Origin: Actinomycetota bacterium
Lineage (GTDB): Bacteria; Actinomycetota; Coriobacteriia; Anaerosomatales; Anaerosomataceae
Reading direction: 5' to 3'
Assembly (NCBI GenBank): GCA_004348925.1
Contig: RCMX01000002.1
Location: 106,046 to 170,045, forward strand
DNA length: 64,000 bases
Within the stretch, counting starts at the first letter, position 1; every line of letters begins with the position of its first letter. The notes under the pieces are model-generated. The model worked only from the letters and a program-made list of their open reading frames with translations, was not told the origin of the DNA and ran no database searches. A program made the position numbers and the translations under genes. Of the stretch, positions 58,902 to 64,000 are shown piece by piece.

Positions 58902-60212
58902 ATGCCGGGCGACCCCACGTATGCCGAGGCGATTGCGGCGCTTGAGCGAGCGCTTCGCTTCGGCATACACCCGTCGCTCGAGGGCATCTCGGCGCTGGTG
59001 GAAGTCCTCGGCCACCCCGAGCGCGCATACCGCACCGCGCAGGTAACCGGCACGAACGGCAAGACGTCTGTCACGCGTATGTTCTCGGCGATCCTGCAGG
59101 CGCACGGCTTGCGCGCGGGCACGTACACGAGTCCGCACCTGGAGTCGTACACCGAGCGGATCGCCGTGGCCGGACTTCCCATCGCCGAGGAGGCATTCGC
59201 GCGGTCGCTTGGCGCGGCTCTGCGTGCCGGTGAATCGCTGCGCGCGGCCCGGAGCGGCGAGCCGTTCACGGAGTTCGAGATCCTGACGGCCGCCGCGCTC
59301 GTAGCGTTCGCCGAGGCGGGGGTGTTCTGGGCCGTGCTCGAGGTGGGTATGGGAGGCCGATGGGACGCGACGAGCGTCGTCTCGCCGTCCGTCTCGGTGG
59401 TCACCGGCGTAGCGCTTGACCACACCGATCGTCTCGGCGGTACGCGAGAGGCGATCGCGTCGGACAAGGCCTTCATCATCAAGCCGGGCTCTGTGGCTGT
59501 GCTCGGTCCCGGCTGCGAGGGGGTCGAGGAGCCGCTTCTGGCACGAGCGGCGTCGGTGGGCGTCCCGGTCGTCCGCGTGGGCCTGCCAGATGCCGATGTG
59601 GCGTGGCGGGTGACCGGTATCCCGACTGCTCCCGGCGGTCGAATGCGACTCGATGTGGCCGGCACCCTCGCGAGCTACACGGACCTGCCCGTTCGCGCTC
59701 CCTCCTATCAGGCGCCGAACGTCGCCGTAGCCGTCGCTGCTGCGGAGGCCGCTCTTGGCGCACCGTTGGACATCGATGCGCTGAGAGACGCTCTTTCGAG
59801 CATGACGTTCCCGGGCCGATTCGAGCTGCTCCGTGAGCATCCGACGCTCGTGGTCGATGGCGCTCACAACCCCGAGGCAGCGGCCGTGCTCGCGGGCGCC
59901 GTTCGAGAGGCGTTCGGCGGTGAGAAGCCCGTGTTCCTCCTCGGCGTCATGGCCGACAAGGACGTGCGGGGCATCGTCCGCGCGCTCTTGCCGGTCTCGG
60001 CAGGGTTCGTGTGCGCGCGAAGCCGCTCGGATCGCGCGCTGTCGGCAGGCGATGTCGCGCACGTGGTGCGTGCCGAGGGCGGCGTCGTGCTCGGCGAATC
60101 CGATGACCTTGCAGCGGCCGTCGACCTGGCGGAAAGCCGCGCCGCCGCGGGGGTCGTCTCTGCCGGCAGCATCTACATCGCGGGCGAGGTACGGGCACTG
60201 GCGCGGCCGTGA
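58902..60212 (+). CDS. folC: Folylpolyglutamate/dihydrofolate synthase
   Basis: 436 aa from ATG 58902. Mur-ligase fold: TAQVTGTNGKTSVTRMFSAIL (P-loop), SPHLESYTERIAVAG, WAVLEVGMGGRWDATSVV, ALDHTDRLGGT, and the C-terminal domain VVDGAHNPEAAAVLAGAVREAF with VFLLGVMADKD. Adds glutamate to folates. The valS-folC pair is a conserved Gram-positive order. Confidence 0.94.
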   Translation: MPGDPTYAEAIAALERALRFGIHPSLEGISALVEVLGHPERAYRTAQVTGTNGKTSVTRMFSAILQAHGLRAGTYTSPHLESYTERIAVAGLPIAEEAFARSLGAALRAGESLRAARSGEPFTEFEILTAAALVAFAEAGVFWAVLEVGMGGRWDATSVVSPSVSVVTGVALDHTDRLGGTREAIASDKAFIIKPGSVAVLGPGCEGVEEPLLARAASVGVPVVRVGLPDADVAWRVTGIPTAPGGRMRLDVAGTLASYTDLPVRAPSYQAPNVAVAVAAAEAALGAPLDIDALRDALSSMTFPGRFELLREHPTLVVDGAHNPEAAAVLAGAVREAFGGEKPVFLLGVMADKDVRGIVRALLPVSAGFVCARSRSDRALSAGDVAHVVRAEGGVVLGESDDLAAAVDLAESRAAAGVVSAGSIYIAGEVRALARP

Positions 60213-60259
60213 GCCGCGACGTTGCGGTGCCGTTGCGTGCCCAGGTTCCGCGAATGCGA

Positions 60260-60265
60260 TAGAAT
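60260..60265 (+). promoter_or_regulatory. Putative -10 (TAGAAT) for the zinc-ribbon gene
   Basis: TAGAAT, 65 nt before ATG 60331; no good -35. Confidence 0.35.
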
Positions 60266-60330
60266 CCCGTTAGTCGTGCTCCGGGCAGCCAGAAGCGCCC
60301 GAACAGCCCAGTGGGGCGAGAGGGGAACGC

Positions 60331-60771
60331 ATGAACGACCTTTTGGGACCGATTCTCAAGCCGTACATGCCCGCGATCCAGCTATCGCAGAGGCTCTGTA
60401 CGCTGTTCTTCATCGTGTTCTCGATCGCGCTGGTCTTCTGGACCTGGCGTGACGCGCAGCGGCGGGGAGCGATGCCCTGGTTCTGGGCGATCGTCGTGGC
60501 GCTCTTCAATGTAGCTGGCTGGAGCATCTACATGGTCGTTCGTCCGCCGGAGTCGCGTGAGGACGCCCGCGAACGCGAGTTGGAGATTCGCGCTCGCGAA
60601 GCCGAGCTCACGCGCGACAATCCGGTGTGCCCCGCGTGCTTCAAACCGGTCGACAAGGAATTCCTCATCTGCCCCTCGTGCATGAAGAAGCTCAAGAAGG
60701 AATGCACGAGCTGCGGCAAGGCCCTCAAACTGGATTGGGCGGTGTGTCCGTACTGCAAGACGAAGCAGTAG
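60331..60771 (+). CDS. Membrane-anchored double zinc-ribbon protein
   Basis: 146 aa, ATG 60331 with SD GAGGGGA. Two membrane helices (LCTLFFIVFSIALVFWTW and WFWAIVVALFNVAGWSIYMV) are followed by a charged helix (REDARERELEIRAREAEL) and two zinc ribbons (CPACFKPV...CPSCMKKL and CTSCGKAL...CPYCKTKQ). The domain is of the DZANK/zinc-ribbon type. Function unknown; a membrane-linked adaptor is likely. Confidence 0.85.
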   Translation: MNDLLGPILKPYMPAIQLSQRLCTLFFIVFSIALVFWTWRDAQRRGAMPWFWAIVVALFNVAGWSIYMVVRPPESREDARERELEIRAREAELTRDNPVCPACFKPVDKEFLICPSCMKKLKKECTSCGKALKLDWAVCPYCKTKQ

Positions 60772-60817
60772 CGTCGCACGGTACGCTGCAAGCAGGTAAA
60801 CTGAATGTATCGTCGGT

Positions 60818-60839
60818 CCGCCCCGCCGTCGCGGGGCGG
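60818..60839 (+). promoter_or_regulatory. Hairpin in thrS leader
   Basis: 9-bp perfect stem CCGCCCCGC / GCGGGGCGG with a CGTC loop, 9 nt before the thrS SD. No T-box sequence is visible in the 85-bp gap, so this is not a T-box; it may affect initiation or end the upstream message. Confidence 0.4.
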
Positions 60840-60859
60840 TCCCTTATCGGAGGTAGATG

Positions 60860-62779
60860 ATGGTCGAGATCTCGGTGAAGCTTCCTGACGGCAGCGAACG
60901 TGCGGTTCCGGAAGGCGCGACGGTCCTTGATGTTGCGACTGCCATCGGCCCCCGTCTCGCGCAGGCCGCCCTGGCCGGTTCGGTCAACGGTGCGCTCGTC
61001 GATCTCGGCACGGTCGTCAACGACGGCGACGAGGTCGCGGTCATCACATCCAAGAGCCCCGAAGCGCTCCACATCGTCCGTCACTCGGCGGCGCATGTCA
61101 TGGCCGAGGCCGTGAAAGACCTCTTCCCGACGGCCAGGTTCGGCATCGGACCTGCCATCGAGGACGGCTTCTACTACGACTTCGATGTGGACCGCCCGTT
61201 CACCCCCGAGGACCTTGAGGCGATCGAGACGCGGATGCGTGAGATCGTCGCCGAGGAGAAGACGTTCACGCGCGGCGTGCTCGACAAGCTCGAAGCGTGG
61301 GACGCCTTCGACGGCCAGCCGTACAAGCGTGAGCTGATCGAGGACCTGCCCGATGGCGAGGTCATCTCCATCTACACCCAGGGCAACTTCACCGATCTGT
61401 GTCGGGGACCGCACGTGCCGTCGACCGGACTTCTCGGCGCGTTCAAGCTCATGAAGCTGGCCGGCGCATACTGGCGCGGTGACAGCACGCGTCCCATGCT
61501 GCAGCGCATTTACGGCACCGCCTGGCTCACGCAGAAAGACCTCGACGCGCATCTCATGCGTTTGGAGGAGGCCGAGAAGCGCGACCACCGCAAGCTCGGC
61601 AAGGAACTCGACCTGTTCTCATTCCACGAGATCGCAGGGGCGGGTCTGCCGCTCTACCACCCCAAAGGCGCACGCATCCTTCGTCTGCTGCAGGAATGGT
61701 TGCGCGCCGAACTCTACCGTCGCGGCTACGTGGAAGCGATCACGCCGCACATGTACAAGGCCGACGTGTGGAAGACGAGCGGCCACTACGATTTCTACCG
61801 AGAGAACATGTACTTCTTCGAGATCGACGAGGGCGACGGAAAGGTCAACGAGTACGGCATAAAGCCGATGAACTGCCCGGGCCACGTCATGATCTTCGAC
61901 AACGACGTGCGCTCCTACCGCGACCTGCCGATGCGCATCTTCGAGTTCGGCACCGTCTACCGTCACGAGATGTCCGGCGTCGTGCACGGCCTCATGCGCG
62001 CCCGCGGCTTCACGCAGGACGATGCGCACATCTTCTGTGCGCCGGAGCAGGTGCACGATGAGGTCATCCGGATGCTCGAGCTGGTGGACTACATCATGGG
62101 CGACGTCTTCGGTTTCGAGTACTCTGCCGAGATCTCGACCCGACCCGCCGAGAAGTCGATCGGCGCGGACGACATGTGGGAGCTCGCCACCAGGTCGCTC
62201 ATGGGTGCGTGCGAGAGCCGCGGTCTTGCCTATGAGATCAACGAAGGTGACGGCGCCTTCTACGGTCCCAAGATCGATATCAAGCTCAAAGACGCCATCG
62301 GGCGCACGTGGCAGTGCTCGACCATCCAGGTCGACTTCAACTTCCCCGAGCGCTTCGGGCTCACCTACCGCACCGCCGAGAACAGCGAGGCCGTGCCGTT
62401 CATGCTGCACCGCACCATTCTGGGCAGCATGGAGCGGTTCCTCGGCATCCTGATCGAGCACTATGCAGGGGCGTTCCCCACATGGCTCGCACCCGTCCAG
62501 GCAGTGATCGTCCCGATCTCCGACCGGCATCTCGAATACGCCGACGAAACGCGCCGTGCGCTTGAAGCCGCAGGCGTCAGAGCCGAGGTCTATGCCGAGA
62601 ACGAGCCGATGCGCGTGAAGATCGCGAAGGCGCAGCAGCAAAAGGTGCCCTACATGCTCATCGTCGGCGACAAAGAGGTCGAGTCTGGTGCTGTCGGCGT
62701 GCGTGAGCGTACAGCGGGCGATATCGGTGCCATCGCCGTCGAGGAGTTCGCGAAGCGGGTGCAGTCCGAGAGGCCATAG
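60860..62779 (+). CDS. thrS: Threonyl-tRNA synthetase
   Basis: 639 aa from ATG 60860 (SD GGAGG at 6 nt; ATG 60857 is too close to it). TGS domain (VEISVKLPDGSERAVPEGATVLDVA), editing domain with HSAAHVMAEAVKDLFP and GFYYDF, class II catalytic core (MNCPGHVMIF motif 1/2 region, FEFGTVYRHEMSGVVHGLMRARGFTQDDAHIFC, RTILGSMERFLGILIEHYAGAFP motif 3) and the anticodon domain. Charges tRNA-Thr. Confidence 0.97.
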   Translation: MVEISVKLPDGSERAVPEGATVLDVATAIGPRLAQAALAGSVNGALVDLGTVVNDGDEVAVITSKSPEALHIVRHSAAHVMAEAVKDLFPTARFGIGPAIEDGFYYDFDVDRPFTPEDLEAIETRMREIVAEEKTFTRGVLDKLEAWDAFDGQPYKRELIEDLPDGEVISIYTQGNFTDLCRGPHVPSTGLLGAFKLMKLAGAYWRGDSTRPMLQRIYGTAWLTQKDLDAHLMRLEEAEKRDHRKLGKELDLFSFHEIAGAGLPLYHPKGARILRLLQEWLRAELYRRGYVEAITPHMYKADVWKTSGHYDFYRENMYFFEIDEGDGKVNEYGIKPMNCPGHVMIFDNDVRSYRDLPMRIFEFGTVYRHEMSGVVHGLMRARGFTQDDAHIFCAPEQVHDEVIRMLELVDYIMGDVFGFEYSAEISTRPAEKSIGADDMWELATRSLMGACESRGLAYEINEGDGAFYGPKIDIKLKDAIGRTWQCSTIQVDFNFPERFGLTYRTAENSEAVPFMLHRTILGSMERFLGILIEHYAGAFPTWLAPVQAVIVPISDRHLEYADETRRALEAAGVRAEVYAENEPMRVKIAKAQQQKVPYMLIVGDKEVESGAVGVRERTAGDIGAIAVEEFAKRVQSERP

Positions 62780-62806
62780 GCCTGGTTTCGACCCTGGGAG
62801 TAACGC

Positions 62807-64000
62807 GTGAGTTGGCTTGCGCCCGCGATCGTTGCGATTCTGAGCGGCAGCGTGATCCTGAGCGCCGTGTTCCTCTATCTGTACGCGCGCGAGCGTCAGT
62901 TGTGGATGGGAATCTGGGGAGCCGCGTGGGTTGCGTACACGTTGCGCTTCGGCGTCGAGCTGTATCAGGCGCTTTCGGGCACGCAGGCTGTCGGTCCCGC
63001 GCTCGTTAACACACTGCTCGTCCTTGTGACCGGTGTGTTGCTGCTCGATGGCACGTACCAGTTGGCCGGCAAACGCATCCCGCGCTGGCATCGGTATCTT
63101 GCGCTCGGTGTTGCCGTCTGGGCGTGCTCGGCCGCACTGTTGTCGTTGCCTCTGCCCACGATGAGCACACCGTCCTGGATATTCAGGGGCGTTGCGAACA
63201 TCGCGGCGGGTGTCGTGTGGTATCGAAGCGTGGTGAACAGCGGGCCATGGGGCAAGATCACGGGCGTCGCCTTCGTGCTATGGGGCCTGCATAACCTCGA
63301 CTACCCGTTCCTTCGGGGTGTCGCCTCGTTCGCCGCATTCGGATTCATGTTGGGTGCGTTCCTCGAGTTCACCATCGCATTCGGCGCGCTGATCGCGTAT
63401 TTCGAACTCACCAGAGGCCAGCTGCGCGAGAGCGAATCCCGGTACAGGGCGATCTTCGAATACAGCGCGTCGGTGATGATGATCATCGACCCCGCCGACT
63501 CCAGCATCGTGCAGGTGAACGCTGCGGCTTCGCAGTACTGGGGTTGGCCTGCCGAGGTGTTGACGTCGGTGAGGATAGCCGACATCGCCGCGCTCGGCGA
63601 AGAGGAGCTTCTGGCCGAGATGGCCGACGCGACGCTGGGCGCGCGGCACTTCTCCAATCTCGAATCCCGTCTCGCCTCCGGCGAGATTCGAAACATCGAG
63701 GTGTACTCGGGACCGGTCACCCTTGAAGGGCGCGTCGTTCTGTATTCGATCGTACATGATGTCACCGATCGCGCGCGTGCCGAACGGGATCTTCGGGAGA
63801 GCGAACAGCGGTACTCGACGCTGTTCGAGGACAGCAAGTCCCCAATGCTCATAATCGCAAGCGACGACGCTCGCATCCTCGACGCTAACGAGGCGGCGGC
63901 GCGAATGTACGGCTGGCCCGTCGACTCGCTCGTTCACATGAGCATCAGAGACCTCAGCATCGACAAGCATGAGAACATCCAGCGCGAGGTTGCCGAGACC
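62807..64000 (+). CDS. Membrane PAS-domain sensor protein (partial, runs off the window)
   Basis: 398 codons visible from GTG 62807 with SD GGGAG at 6 nt; the frame is open to the end of the window. The N-terminal about 200 residues form roughly seven hydrophobic helices (WLAPAIVAILSGSVILSAVFLYLYARE...). They are followed by two PAS domains (RYRAIFEYSASVMMIIDPADS and RYSTLFEDSKSPMLIIASDD), each with the closing NAAASQYWGW or NEAAARMYGW turn. The output domain lies beyond the window, so it could be a histidine kinase or a cyclic-di-GMP enzyme. 27 bp after thrS. Confidence 0.85.
   Translation, partial: MSWLAPAIVAILSGSVILSAVFLYLYARERQLWMGIWGAAWVAYTLRFGVELYQALSGTQAVGPALVNTLLVLVTGVLLLDGTYQLAGKRIPRWHRYLALGVAVWACSAALLSLPLPTMSTPSWIFRGVANIAAGVVWYRSVVNSGPWGKITGVAFVLWGLHNLDYPFLRGVASFAAFGFMLGAFLEFTIAFGALIAYFELTRGQLRESESRYRAIFEYSASVMMIIDPADSSIVQVNAAASQYWGWPAEVLTSVRIADIAALGEEELLAEMADATLGARHFSNLESRLASGEIRNIEVYSGPVTLEGRVVLYSIVHDVTDRARAERDLRESEQRYSTLFEDSKSPMLIIASDDARILDANEAAARMYGWPVDSLVHMSIRDLSIDKHENIQREVAET

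Noticed and set aside
60772-60859. T-box riboswitch before thrS
   Set aside because: The gap is too short and lacks the AGGGTGG-type T-box sequence; only a 9-bp hairpin is present.

Overview
The window is a 64 kb piece of a high-GC bacterial chromosome. Gene content and order (secA-prfB, ftsE-ftsX-ctp-rnr-smpB-ssrA, tig-clpP-clpX-valS-folC, a BTAD/STAND regulator, a DUF5317-type protein), together with multihaem c-type cytochromes, a DsrMK-like module and few oxygen-linked genes, point to an anaerobic actinobacterium near Coriobacteriia (for example the OPB41/Anaerosomatales group). This placement is inferred from style and gene order; no database search was run. Of 60 CDSs whose stop I could read, 37 end in TAG, 16 in TGA and 7 in TAA, which is unusual for a GC-rich genome.

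Layout: 0-6.2 kb holds comF, a small membrane protein, an amino-acid-type ABC transporter (two lipoprotein receptors, a permease with an extra N-terminal domain, an ATPase) and long-form hpf. 6.3-13.3 kb is an accessory-looking locus: an unknown 219-aa protein, a structured leader with a 24-aa hydrophobic peptide ORF, an HD-GYP membrane protein, a degenerate membrane HD protein, and a giant STAND/TPR/BTAD regulator whose first two thirds differ in codon use from its last third. 13.3-29.2 kb is housekeeping: DUF5317-type protein, secA, prfB, PHP protein, YitT-type protein, split transketolase, ftsEX, S41 protease, rnr, M42 peptidase, smpB and tmRNA. 29.3-34.6 kb has two paralogous seven-haem cytochromes, the second broken by one missing G, flanking a release-factor-like rescue protein, a CPBP protease and small membrane and unknown proteins.

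34.6-37.95 kb (minus strand) is an arsR-dsrE-tusA-dsrM-like-dsrK-like operon for sulfur relay and electron transfer, with a promoter overlapped by a perfect 19-bp palindrome. 38.1-48.6 kb is a chemosensory operon without flagellar genes: DUF4388 protein, CheR-TPR, CheY-like receiver, a PilB/GspE-like protein with destroyed Walker motifs, two CheW, a sensor-less MCP, CheA-REC and CheB. This resembles type IV pilus or alternative-function systems. 48.6-64 kb returns to housekeeping: murI, an MBL hydrolase, rph, an XTPase, six tRNAs (Pro, Gly, Arg, His, Lys, Leu), tig, clpP, clpX, a Cys-rich small protein, valS, folC, a zinc-ribbon protein, thrS and a truncated 7TM-PAS sensor.

The best candidates for an undescribed system are the 6.4-13.3 kb peptide/HD-GYP/BTAD locus and the chemosensory operon with a catalytically dead PilB homologue. 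Hairpins that look like terminators are common, but most lack a U-tract. Starts were moved to the codon with a Shine-Dalgarno sequence (SD) where one was visible.
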